This document shows, in pieces, positions 17,682 through 25,347 of a DNA stretch of 64,000 nt. The DNA is from Candidatus Dormiibacterota bacterium (GTDB lineage Bacteria; Acidobacteriota; Polarisedimenticolia; Gp22-AA2): the NCBI GenBank assembly GCA_035635555.1, contig DASQAT010000035.1, positions 297,316 to 361,315 of the forward strand, read 5' to 3'. The notes under the pieces were generated by a model. It had not been told where the DNA came from. It did not search any database and worked only from the letters and a program-made list of their open reading frames with translations. A program made the position numbers and the translations under genes. Each line of letters begins with the position of its first letter. The first letter of the stretch is position 1.

Positions 17682-18694
17682 GACGATTGCCGTGACCCAA
17701 GCACCGCATTCAGGTAATCTGCGGAATCGTCTGGGAGACGATCAAGTGCTAAATGCATTTTGGCGACCTTGTTAACTTCATGCCATACGGGCTTAGCAGA
17801 GGTATAGATGTGCGGCATCGCTCCATATGCCGTGGCCCAGTCACGCGTGTTGTAGCCGAAGCAAAGAGCAAGGGTGCCAGGCTCAATCCTCAGGGGCTTC
17901 GAGGCCACGCGCGCTACGCGGCCCAGTTCGCGGGAGCTTGAAGGTCCAGCGATTGGTACGACCACCGGCCGCGGTTCCCCGGTCAGGACCTCCAGCGCAT
18001 ACATATCCGCGGAGTCCTCTTCCCCATCCCCCTGCATGAATTCGGCAAAAGGCGCTTCCAGATCAACCAAGACTTGCTTCTCGGCTAGATGTCCTAAGGC
18101 AATGTGCGCGATCTCATGTGCAAGGTAGAAGGCAAGAGGCGCGGGGTACATCGAGTCCTTCCCAAGAAGGATAGCGGATCGCTCACCGACTCGCACTGTC
18201 ATCGCAGCCATTTTCTTCTGGGGCCACGGGAATACTCTCAAGTGTGCGACCGGAATCCCAACCGTCCAGCAAAATGACAGCAAGTCGAGAAGACGAACAA
18301 ACGGGACTGCCTTGCCCAGCATTGAGTCACGTACTGCGGCGGCACGAACCCGAAGATCATGTGCCGTCGCTGGCGCTGCCGTGATCAACAGTGTCCCGAG
18401 AGCCACTCCAAATGAGGTGATAGCCGCCCTCTCAAGTGCTCCCTGTCCTGATAGATGCTTGAAGCGCGCTTCGTCTCGCCAGAGGAACCGAGGTTCATCG
18501 GCCTCCTCAAGAAGCGACCGTGGATCGAGGCCGAGCTTGCGCGCAAGCGAGAATCGGAGTTCGGTCCGCGAAGAGGTCGAGGCTTCAGCGTCACTGCTCC
18601 ACCACGCCGGCCAAGCTGCCGCTATCGCGTCCCGGCTCAACCCAATACTTTGGATTCGAGTTCGAAGGTGTCGCGCGTTCTCAGACTTCTTCAC
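17678..18694 (-). CDS. ImmA/IrrE-family Zn-peptidase
   Basis: 338 aa. The metallopeptidase motif HEIAHIALGH (HExxH plus a downstream His) lies in the middle of the protein, preceded by PLAFYLA, as in COG2856. The N-terminal ~90 residues are helical (RDAIAAAWPAWWSSD), with a possible HTH. An acidic EEDSADMYALEVL, which could supply the third zinc ligand, follows. COG2856 proteins cleave or bind XRE repressors (ImmA/ImmR, IrrE/DdrO) in mobile-element and DNA-damage responses. Here it lies five bases after an XRE gene and is coupled to a PIN-like gene, so it probably releases repression of this operon on a stress signal. Confidence 0.8.
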   Translation of the reverse strand: MKKSENARHLRTRIQSIGLSRDAIAAAWPAWWSSDAEASTSSRTELRFSLARKLGLDPRSLLEEADEPRFLWRDEARFKHLSGQGALERAAITSFGVALGTLLITAAPATAHDLRVRAAAVRDSMLGKAVPFVRLLDLLSFCWTVGIPVAHLRVFPWPQKKMAAMTVRVGERSAILLGKDSMYPAPLAFYLAHEIAHIALGHLAEKQVLVDLEAPFAEFMQGDGEEDSADMYALEVLTGEPRPVVVPIAGPSSSRELGRVARVASKPLRIEPGTLALCFGYNTRDWATAYGAMPHIYTSAKPVWHEVNKVAKMHLALDRLPDDSADYLNAVLGSRQSS

Positions 18695-18699
18695 CGAAG

Positions 18700-19023
18700 C
18701 TACTCCTTAGGCCGGACGGGTCTAAGATCCGCTATCGCCTCAATCACGCGCGCGACTGCAGTCGCATGCACATCGGTTCCGTCCCAGATCCGTTCGAAGG
18801 CGCCAAGAACCCGTTGTTTACCAGCGGCTTGTGGTCTCGGATCGGTCTGGACTATTTCTGCATAAGTGAATAGAGCGGATCGCGCTTCGCCATGCCTTCT
18901 CGCTGTGCGACCCAATGATCGAGATACGGTAGACTGGCTTACCCCTGCTTGTTTCGCCAGTTCACTCTGACTAAGACTGCGTTTCTTCATAAAGACACGC
19001 AGCTGTGTTGCCGGGTCTTGCAT
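18700..19023 (-). CDS. XRE-family transcriptional regulator
   Basis: 107 aa. The HTH is near the N-terminus: FMKKRSLSQSELAKQAGVSQ with recognition helix STVSRSLGR. The C-terminal ~60 residues are helical and basic. First gene of the operon XRE / ImmA-IrrE / PIN. It is expected to autorepress from sites in the short intergenic region at its 5' side and to be the substrate or partner of the Zn-peptidase, by analogy with ImmR/ImmA. Confidence 0.8.
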   Translation of the reverse strand: MQDPATQLRVFMKKRSLSQSELAKQAGVSQSTVSRSLGRTARRHGEARSALFTYAEIVQTDPRPQAAGKQRVLGAFERIWDGTDVHATAVARVIEAIADLRPVRPKE

Positions 19024-19055
19024 ATAGTGAATAATAGTGCATAATGCGTAGCCAT
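19018..19055. promoter_or_regulatory. Probable operator/promoter of the XRE operon
   Basis: An AT-rich patch in otherwise GC-rich sequence just upstream of the XRE start. It has the repeated words TGCATA, TAGTGAATAATAGTG and ATAATGC, with the TAGTG word twice, eleven bases apart. This is the expected place for XRE self-binding and for divergent transcription with the gene at 19,110. Confidence 0.35.
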
Positions 19056-19109
19056 GTCTAGGTAGTCTGGTCGTTGATCTCGATCTCTTTGATGCGGGGG
19101 AACAACGTC

Positions 19110-19784
19110 ATGGTTTTTCCCGACTACTTTTGTTGGACGCGGTGCGGGGCTGAGGGTGGGCAGACCATCGACTACATCGTACACCGGAAGGAGCAGGAGC
19201 GGGTTGCGAACAAGGGCCTATTTCTTTGGGGAATTGGAAACCCCCTGGGGCCATCGGTAAAGGAGCTGCTCCGCCGCACCGCCGCACCCGATGTCTTCTT
19301 CAGCCCGATCAAGGGGGCGGCGCGGCGGGTCGACAGTTCGCCCCAATCGGTGGTGGCTTGGACCCGGGCGGAGACCGCCGACGGCCTCGCCTGGGTACTG
19401 CCCGCGAATTCGCTTGTGACCAGCCGACAGGACGTAACTGCGCCAAAGGAGACACACTACGCGCTAGTGTGCTTCAGCAAGACTCCGCTGGAATTCAGGG
19501 CGACTGGGACTCAGATAGCCGCGGATAAATTGAGAAACATCCTGACGGGGACCCCACCCGGGGCGTCGCAGGTGACAGCAATTGTGCAGCTCGGGGGTTC
19601 AACCGATTTCCGCCAACGTCTATACGATGTTCTCTTTAGGGCACAGCTCGTCAGTCCTTACTTTATCCGCCTTCGTCAACCGACGCCCATCGCGCGGCCA
19701 GTCAATTCTGACGCCACCTGGTCCGATCTGGTGCAATCCGTATGGGGTGCCCGCGGCGCGCGTTCTGCCCCGAAGGCGGAGTAG
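19110..19784 (+). CDS. Hypothetical protein, 224 aa
   Basis: Start chosen at ATG 19,110, which has GGGGGA nine bases upstream and leads directly into the best-looking segment, FPDYFCWTRCGAEGGQ. Then come a charged helix HRKEQERVANKG and LFLWGIGNPLG. The middle has VLPANSLVTSR and HYALVCFSKTPLEF, the end VSPYFIRLRQP. The pattern of a Trp/Gly-rich start with repeated short strands suggests a PUA/EVE-like small beta fold that might bind modified bases, but I cannot prove this. Transcribed away from the XRE operon. Confidence 0.55.
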   Translation: MVFPDYFCWTRCGAEGGQTIDYIVHRKEQERVANKGLFLWGIGNPLGPSVKELLRRTAAPDVFFSPIKGAARRVDSSPQSVVAWTRAETADGLAWVLPANSLVTSRQDVTAPKETHYALVCFSKTPLEFRATGTQIAADKLRNILTGTPPGASQVTAIVQLGGSTDFRQRLYDVLFRAQLVSPYFIRLRQPTPIARPVNSDATWSDLVQSVWGARGARSAPKAE

Positions 19785-19807
19785 CCTAGCCGTAGGGCCT
19801 CGAAGAC

Positions 19808-20227
19808 TCAGTCCTGTTCGCCGCTGTGAAGTTCCCGTTCCTGGCGGGACCATTCCGTGATAGGGGTCAGCTGTCTCAATCGTCGCTCGGTGATTGTGCT
19901 GTTGCCTTCGGCGATGGGCGGAATAGCCATGATGAGTTCCTGAATTGCCGGGGACAAGAGTCGAAGGTTGGCGATTTGCGTCATCCGCGCCCTCGTGACA
20001 GCAGCCAAGCGGGCTGCCTCAGCCCAGTCCCGGATCTCTCCCGACCGGATCATTTCGTCGATACGGTGGGCGAGCGCGAGAAGCCGCGCGACGCGGGGGA
20101 CGCTAGTGCTCGGAACGGGCTGTTGTGGGCTAAGACCACGCTCCGGCCGCTGCTCAAATTTCACAACATGGGCCACGGACGGCGCCGGAGCGAGGACCGA
20201 GCGGGCTGACCCAGCCGCGCGCTTCAC
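19808..20227 (-). CDS. HTH protein that follows a serine recombinase
   Basis: 139 aa with a GTG start overlapping the stop of the recombinase remnant upstream (GTGA). The core RLLALAHRIDEMIRSGEIRDW then AEAARLAAVTRARMTQIANL is a ParB/KorB-like helix-turn-helix. Small proteins of this type are regularly encoded directly behind large serine recombinases in mobile elements, a recollection rather than a search result. Its recombinase partner is now only a C-terminal fragment, so the gene is probably an orphan. Confidence 0.65.
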   Translation of the reverse strand: MKRAAGSARSVLAPAPSVAHVVKFEQRPERGLSPQQPVPSTSVPRVARLLALAHRIDEMIRSGEIRDWAEAARLAAVTRARMTQIANLRLLSPAIQELIMAIPPIAEGNSTITERRLRQLTPITEWSRQERELHSGEQD

Positions 20228-20434
20228 GATGCTTTCTCCGAGGTCTCGGCCGTCAGCGACGCGATGCCCGGCAATCGAAAGGTGAACGACAGCATCCCGC
20301 TGGCCCCGTCGTAGTCAATTCTCTCGATCAGTAGCCGCAGGATCCGTTCCTTCTCGGGTGTGAGCAGCAAGTCCCAAATCGGGTCGAACCGCTCCAGGGC
20401 CTGCCCGAGTTCCTGCTCGTCGATCTGGCTCGCC
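20224..20434 (-). pseudogene. C-terminal remnant of a large serine recombinase
   Basis: Reading the minus strand gives about 70 residues: QALERFDPIWDLLLTPEKER, then ILRLLIERIDYDG and FRLPGIASLTAE, a typical tail of recombinase-family proteins (the FDxxW and LLVERV-like pattern). The catalytic N-terminal resolvase domain and zinc ribbon are missing. The frame is cut at about 20,430, exactly where a phage terminase fragment on the opposite strand begins. Confidence 0.7.
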
Positions 20435-21167
20435 GGGTGACATCCTGAAGGAGTACCGAACCACCCGATACGCGGATCGCTTCTACAACCTGAAGATTGG
20501 CGTTCCCTGGGCCGACCTCGAGCGCCGCCTGGACATCATGTCGGTCCTGCGTCTGTGCTCGGAGACCGTCATGCCCGAGCGGGCCGAGGGGGCCGAGCCG
20601 ACCGGCACGTACTCGATGGGTATCGACACCGGCCGTGAGCTGCACGTGGTCGTGCTCAGGCGCGACAGCGAGCAAAAGAACCGGCAGCACGTGGTCCACC
20701 TGAGCGTCTGTCACAACTTCGAGGACCTCGACGCCATCATGGCCCGCTTCCGGGTCTCCTTCTGCGTCATCGACGGCCTGCCCGAGACTCACGAAACCAG
20801 GAAGTTCGCCGGACGTCACAGAGGTGTGGTGTTCATGAACTTCTTCAGCGAGCAGCAGAGGGGCGCCACCGACTGGGACCATCGAACCCTGATGGTGAAA
20901 GTGAACCGCACGGAGGCCCTGGACGCCTCCCGCGAGGCTGTCCGCGACCAGCGGCTTATCCTGCCCCGCCAGTCCCCGATCGTCGCCGAGTTCGCCCGGC
21001 ACATGTTCGCCGACGCCAAGATCCTGGACGAGGACCCCGATACGGGAGCCCAGCAGTACCGCTACATCCGCACCGGGCCGGACCACTTCTCCCTGGCCTT
21101 CACCTACGCGTGGATGGCCGCCCGCCGATACATGGAGGCGATCGAGCCCAAGTTCTACTGGATCTGA
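20430..21167 (+). pseudogene. Phage terminase large subunit fragment (nuclease domain)
   Basis: The frame runs from the junction near 20,430 without its own start: PGDILKEYRTTRYADRFYNL then KIGVPW is the linker typical of GpA-type terminases. It leads into an RNase H-fold nuclease, TYSMGIDTGRELHVVVLRRD with Asp at the end of strand 1, VIDGLPETHETRKFA, and a C-terminal DHFSLAFTYAWMAA. The ATPase half is missing. An ORF caller would start it at 20,538. With the recombinase remnant it marks a decayed prophage or conjugative-element junction. Confidence 0.7.
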
Positions 21168-21280
21168 GCCGGTGCAATCTCGCGAGTTTCGTGAAAGTGC
21201 CCCGGATGTTTTGGAGGAGGCGTCCTGTCCCGGACGGACCCCCAGTGATTTATTGACCGGATGGTCTGAGCCGGTCCAGG

Positions 21281-21425
21281 AAGCGGCATCGGGATCCCGG
21301 AAAGGTCCCATCTAGCGGCATCGCCCCCCGGCTAGAGTACCGTTATGCGGCATACCCCCTTCCGTAGATGCCCTTTATGCGGCATCGACCCCCCGAAAAG
21401 GGCCCAGGAAGCGGCATCGGAATCG
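21281..21425. repeat. Five GCGGCAT motifs spaced exactly 32 bp
   Basis: GCGGCAT occurs at 21,283, 21,315, 21,347, 21,379 and 21,411. Each is preceded by AA, TA or AT, and most are followed by CG. The first and last copies share the longer context CCAGGAAGCGGCATCGG. The 23-25 bases between motifs are unrelated to one another. A period of 32 bp is about three helical turns, so bound proteins would lie on one face of the DNA. It may be the end of a transposon with multiple transposase sites, or an operator. Confidence 0.75.
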
Positions 21426-21636
21426 AGTTTTCAGGTCGGCTGCCGGTCGTGAGGGAGAGCACGCTCGGGCGCTAAGTCTCGCCGTTTCAGTGAGCAGGCA
21501 AGAATCGGGCTACCTGTAGAGGCGGCAGGCCCCCCCGTGTAGGCCCGGGATACTGCCGTTTGAATGCCGGTTGCCTGCCGGTCGGCGGTCCAGATCGGCT
21601 GGATCTGCCGCTTCAGTGCCGGTGGATGTTCGCCGC

Positions 21637-21664
21637 ATGTCGTCCTTGGAGCGGAAGACGACAT
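21637..21664. repeat. 28-bp palindrome, copy 1 (within a 46-bp repeat)
   Basis: Arms ATGTCGTC and GACGACAT surround CTTGGAGCGGAA. The larger block 21,619-21,664 is nearly identical to 58,427-58,470, and a diverged core (CTTGGAGCGGAAGGCGACAT) lies at 22,984-23,003. Three copies of a palindrome in one island suggest a recombinase or regulator target. Confidence 0.6.
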
Positions 21665-21728
21665 GTTACTCAGCGCGGAGCCCTGCGCTTGGCCTGCGCT
21701 ATCATTCCGAAGATAAGGAAGCACGCGC

Positions 21729-22889
21729 ATGCCGGAAGAAGTCCTCGAGTCTCGTGACGCAATCAGGACAATTGATTGGCTAGAGGAATTCCTCGACCCC
21801 GCTTGGCTTACTCAGAGGCTCGCGAAGCGACATGAAAAAACCCTAACTTACGGTCAATGGCTACCTCCTCGCATCAGCCCGAATGTGCTCCTGGATCTTT
21901 TCGCTGCCTACAGAGAGGACTTGAGATTACAAGGCACTCGTGCCTTTGTTGCCTCGGTCCCCGTGAAGCAACTCGTGACGGAAGCTTCAAACATCAAGCA
22001 CGTCGCGAATCTCTTAGTGGATAGAGATCGACACCGACTGGCGCTGCTCCTGCAACAGCCACGTAAAGTTGAGGGCTATCTTTATCAGTGCAGGATCGCG
22101 GCCCATTACGTCCGTGGAGGCGGCAGGTTGAAGCGTTTCTCCGTGGGCGGGACGGACGAGGGTGATCTGATAATTGGGGCTGCCGGAGGTGACGTCGAGG
22201 TGCAGTGTAAGGCTCTGCAACCTGGAACCGGTCGCCGCATCAGACCGGTCGAACTCGGCGAACTCTCCGCGAAGGTGCTAAATAACATCTTCAAGGATGG
22301 GTGCTTGTGTGTCATCAGGGTGGAATGCCAAGGCCGCCTTGAGCCACATGATGTCCCCGTGCTGGCCGGGGACATCGAGGCCCTTTTGGCTTCCGGGGAA
22401 GCGAAAGCTGATGTACTGAACAGATACAGTGTCATCGTCGAGCAGCGCTCGGGCGTGATACCGTTTGACGAGGTTAATGTTCTGCGACAGCGGGATCCCA
22501 TGCGGCCGCTTCAGCCTCCCCATTTGGCAATCCTAGGGCAGGAAGGCGTCGATGGTGTCCAGGCTGTCCTGATAGTGAGGAGCCAAAAGAACGACTACTT
22601 GGTCGGGAAAATGCTGGACAGAGCTAACCAGGGCGCGAACCAAGTGAAATCCGGGCTGCCCGGCGTCGTCTTCGTTCACGTGCCAGGCGAAGTCGACTGG
22701 TCCATGGTGCAATCGACTCCGGGATTCGAGAGACAGGTTTCGCATGGCTTCCGGTACTTCGGAGCAACCTGCATCGCTGCCCTTGTATTCACCTCGGACC
22801 CCATAGCCGCCTTCGTATTCCCGAATCGAGGGGTCCTGCGCGCCTTGCCGTCCGGATTCAAGGTCACGGGACCATTTTCCGAAAGCTAG
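21729..22889 (+). CDS. PD-(D/E)XK-like nuclease-fold protein
   Basis: 386 aa, no close family recognised. Residues 1-110 are helical. The middle has GGTDEGDLIIG and then GGDVEVQCKAL, in which Asp146, Glu157 and Lys161 (EVQCK) form a plausible PD-(D/E)XK triad; Glu116 in KVEGYLYQ could be the helix acid. The C-terminal half (residues 270-380) has QAVLIVRSQKNDYLVGK and a hydrophobic strand VVFVHVPG. A diverged palindrome follows 90 bp downstream, then the TIR gene on the same strand. A DNA- or RNA-cleaving defence role is inferred from fold and context. Confidence 0.5.
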   Translation: MPEEVLESRDAIRTIDWLEEFLDPAWLTQRLAKRHEKTLTYGQWLPPRISPNVLLDLFAAYREDLRLQGTRAFVASVPVKQLVTEASNIKHVANLLVDRDRHRLALLLQQPRKVEGYLYQCRIAAHYVRGGGRLKRFSVGGTDEGDLIIGAAGGDVEVQCKALQPGTGRRIRPVELGELSAKVLNNIFKDGCLCVIRVECQGRLEPHDVPVLAGDIEALLASGEAKADVLNRYSVIVEQRSGVIPFDEVNVLRQRDPMRPLQPPHLAILGQEGVDGVQAVLIVRSQKNDYLVGKMLDRANQGANQVKSGLPGVVFVHVPGEVDWSMVQSTPGFERQVSHGFRYFGATCIAALVFTSDPIAAFVFPNRGVLRALPSGFKVTGPFSES

Positions 22890-22977
22890 GGAGTGTGCGA
22901 TACCAACTCCGGAGGCGGTAACGACGCAAGCACCTCCTTACCATGGGAGCCGCCTCAGTGGTCTACCACGAAGCGGT

Positions 22978-23003
22978 GTGGGTCTTGGAGCGGAAGGCGA
23001 CAT
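22978..23003. repeat. Diverged copy of the 28-bp palindrome core
   Basis: Shares CTTGGAGCGGAAGGCGACAT with the copies at 21,637 and 58,445. It lies in the 206-bp gap between the PD-(D/E)XK-like and TIR genes. Confidence 0.5.
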
Positions 23004-23095
23004 GGATGATCGGTATCATTTGAGCATCACCACTCTCACGGTTTACAATCCAAGCATTCGTAGGCTTTGGTGTCCGGATCGCGCGAGGTAAGGCT

Positions 23096-24928
23096 GTGGC
23101 AGAATCGGTCCCTTCGGATCTTCGAACCCTTGTCGAAGCATCGCTCGCACCTGGAGTACTCCTCGAACAAGCCGGCAAATCCTCAGAGCAACCTGCGTGG
23201 TGGTTCAAGCTAAAGTGGCGAAAGCAATACTTCGAGTTGTGGGTCCGTGAGTTTTGGTGGCAAGGCCAGGCCACGGATCTCATCGCATTGCGCGCCAGGA
23301 TTGCTGCTCCGGCACCTGAGGCGACACTTTCAGGTCAGAGGTTTTGGCTTCGCCTGAAGGGCGTCAGTGAGAATGATAATGTTCGTTATCAATTTACGGT
23401 TTTGAAGACCATACAGGACAAGGGGATTTCTCCCGTCGTCAAGATTCCCGGCACGGCCCGGCAAATGCTGAACAACACCGCAGCTCCCACTGGCCGCTAT
23501 GCCCCTGAGTACGAGACCTCCACAGCGATCATTGCCCTGAAGGACCATTTCGGGGACATCGACCCGAACGGTGAAATCATCGTCAATGGCAATAATCTCG
23601 ATTCCCTCACAAAACGGGCACGGCCGGATGATCCTGCAATCCGAAGATACGTGAGCTCGAAACTGTATCAAGCCTATCAGAGCTCGACCAGCGGACTCGC
23701 GCTCAAGTTCGGTAAACACGATCTTGACTACCTCGGTGTCTCCGAGGAAGACCTTCAACGCGTCATATCCCTTGTTGAGGGGGAGGACTGGGATTCTCGG
23801 GAACTGACTCTCAAACCGCGGAAGGCGTTCCTGCAGCGATTCGAATCCGAGTTCGCTGGAGGATCATCCGGTGTAGGTGGGCGAACCGACACGGCGGCGT
23901 CTGAGGCCTCTCGTCGCACCGTGTTCATCTGCCATGCTGAATCAGACAAGACGATCGCAAATGTCCTGAAGGACTACCTGGAGGCCAGTGATCAGCCCAT
24001 CAAAGTTTTTGTTGCCAGCCATCCAGATAGCCTTCCAGGCGGGCGGGACTGGTGGAATGGAATTATCGATAATCTGAAAATGGCCACAATCGTTCTTTCC
24101 CTCTACAGTCCGCGGTCCAAGGAGCGCCCGTGGCTCCATTTCGAGAGTGGTGGTGCGCACCTTAGAGGCACTCTGGTGATCCCACTGGCGGTTGCCCCGG
24201 AACTCAAGACCATGCCACTTCCACTCGGTGCTCTTCAAGCATATGCCCTGGATGCCGTCGGAGACGTCAGATCTCTTGTGCATCAAATTGGGCGCACCTT
24301 CGGCGTGCGGTTCACTAACCCCGAGAATGCGCTCCATGATCGGCTCGTCAAAGAGATGCAGCATCTATCTGACACCGTCCCCGCCTCGGTGAGCAGTCTC
24401 GGTTCGGGAGACACGTCCTGGAAAGGCGTTCTCAGGAAGGCGGTGGCTGCCGGTCACCTTATCTATGTTAGCCCCGCCGTCCCCTCGATCTACAATCCGG
24501 CTGCCTTCGAGGTCGTGGCGGTTGATGATGAGCGAATCGGGTTGAGGAAAGCTGACTCCGGGCATCTCGCTAACATCCCGCCATACACGGTTATCGGTAT
24601 ACACAAGGAACAAGACGGCAGATACCTGCTCCGAATTGGCGGCAGAATCCAGTGGATAGACGCGGACAATTCCTGGCGATTTATGCCCGAGGCCCTTGGC
24701 GCCGACGATCCGGACGGCCTGCCCCGCGAGGTCGATATGCAATCCACAGACGTCGAGAGATTATCCGAGAAGCTCAGGACGGAAGGCTGGCAGGTTGAGT
24801 TCGAGCATGAGACCAGGGCAAAGTCCCGACTATCTCAGGACCGCCAGCTAGTGTACGGGCACGACGGCCGATACCTGAGGGTGCGGCGCGATCAGATAGG
24901 ACTGTGCGTGATGGTGAAGCATCGATAA
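23096..24928 (+). CDS. TIR-domain protein with unknown N- and C-terminal domains
   Basis: 610 aa starting at GTG after GAGGTAAGG. The TIR domain occupies about residues 274-402: TVFICHAESDKTIANVL on the first strand, DSLPGGRDWWNGI in the BB-loop region, and PWLHFESGGAHL with Glu350 at the position of the NAD-cleaving glutamate. Residues 1-260 are a separate domain with many aromatic residues (WWFKLKWRKQYFELWVREFWW), probably a sensor. Residues 410-610 are beta-rich (AFEVVAVDDERIGLRK, RYLLRIGGRI). TIR NADases act as abortive-infection effectors; a self-contained sensor/effector is likely, but the trigger is unknown. Confidence 0.75.
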   Translation: MAESVPSDLRTLVEASLAPGVLLEQAGKSSEQPAWWFKLKWRKQYFELWVREFWWQGQATDLIALRARIAAPAPEATLSGQRFWLRLKGVSENDNVRYQFTVLKTIQDKGISPVVKIPGTARQMLNNTAAPTGRYAPEYETSTAIIALKDHFGDIDPNGEIIVNGNNLDSLTKRARPDDPAIRRYVSSKLYQAYQSSTSGLALKFGKHDLDYLGVSEEDLQRVISLVEGEDWDSRELTLKPRKAFLQRFESEFAGGSSGVGGRTDTAASEASRRTVFICHAESDKTIANVLKDYLEASDQPIKVFVASHPDSLPGGRDWWNGIIDNLKMATIVLSLYSPRSKERPWLHFESGGAHLRGTLVIPLAVAPELKTMPLPLGALQAYALDAVGDVRSLVHQIGRTFGVRFTNPENALHDRLVKEMQHLSDTVPASVSSLGSGDTSWKGVLRKAVAAGHLIYVSPAVPSIYNPAAFEVVAVDDERIGLRKADSGHLANIPPYTVIGIHKEQDGRYLLRIGGRIQWIDADNSWRFMPEALGADDPDGLPREVDMQSTDVERLSEKLRTEGWQVEFEHETRAKSRLSQDRQLVYGHDGRYLRVRRDQIGLCVMVKHR

Positions 24929-25026
24929 CTTCGATTAATTCAGAAATCTCAGGGCAACCGTGCGGCACCTGCCCGCCGAGATCGGTTTCGATCGAGAGCG
25001 CTGATCATCAATCATCTGGAGACCCG

Positions 25027-25338
25027 ATGCCAAGGAACAATGGAATTGGCCGTGACATCACAGCATTCCTCAGTTCTCTGAAAGTGATGAACCGTTCTCT
25101 CCGCCGTCTCGCCCCCATGCTGTCCGCCGCCGCTTCGACGAACGGCGCACCTAACACCAACGGCCGCTCGCGCCCCCGCCTCTCCTCTAAGGCCCGCGTC
25201 TCCATGGTCCTCCAGGGCCGCTACATGGGCTACATGAGGCAGTTGAAGCCGAGGCAGAAGGCGCAGGTACGGAAGGTCAGAAAGGCACGGGGAGTGAAAG
25301 TCGCGATAGGGATGGCAAGAGAATTGGCGTCCACATAA
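25027..25338 (+). CDS. Small basic hypothetical protein; its 3' end is duplicated at 26.5 kb
   Basis: 103 aa from ATG 25,027, with a CTGGAGA site upstream. Highly basic, with an N-terminal helix (DITAFLSSLKVMNRSLRRL) and a C-terminal MVLQGRYMGYMRQLKPRQKA, then QVRKVRKARG. No family assigned; the composition would suit a nucleic-acid-binding protein. The last ~45 codons are repeated in decayed form at 26,509-26,653, flanking the YaaC-like gene on its other side, which suggests insertion at the 3' end of this gene. Confidence 0.6.
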   Translation: MPRNNGIGRDITAFLSSLKVMNRSLRRLAPMLSAAASTNGAPNTNGRSRPRLSSKARVSMVLQGRYMGYMRQLKPRQKAQVRKVRKARGVKVAIGMARELAST

Positions 25339-25347
25339 GCCCGCATC

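Larger units (their letters stand above)
21168..21728. other. Gene-free repeat-rich stretch
   Basis: Contains the 32-bp-periodic GCGGCAT array (21,283-21,417), a region rich in GCCGGT/GCCGC words (21,430-21,630) and a 28-bp palindrome (21,637-21,664). No coding frame is supported; apparent frames follow the repeats. Confidence 0.5.

Noticed and set aside
20328..21311. 327-aa minus-strand frame over the terminase fragment
   Set aside because: Antisense of the terminase nuclease part, which shows family motifs on the plus strand.
21281..21425. CRISPR array at the 32-bp periodic motif
   Set aside because: Only 7-9 bases are conserved per unit and the spacing is exact; CRISPR repeats are 23-50 bp and no cas genes are nearby.
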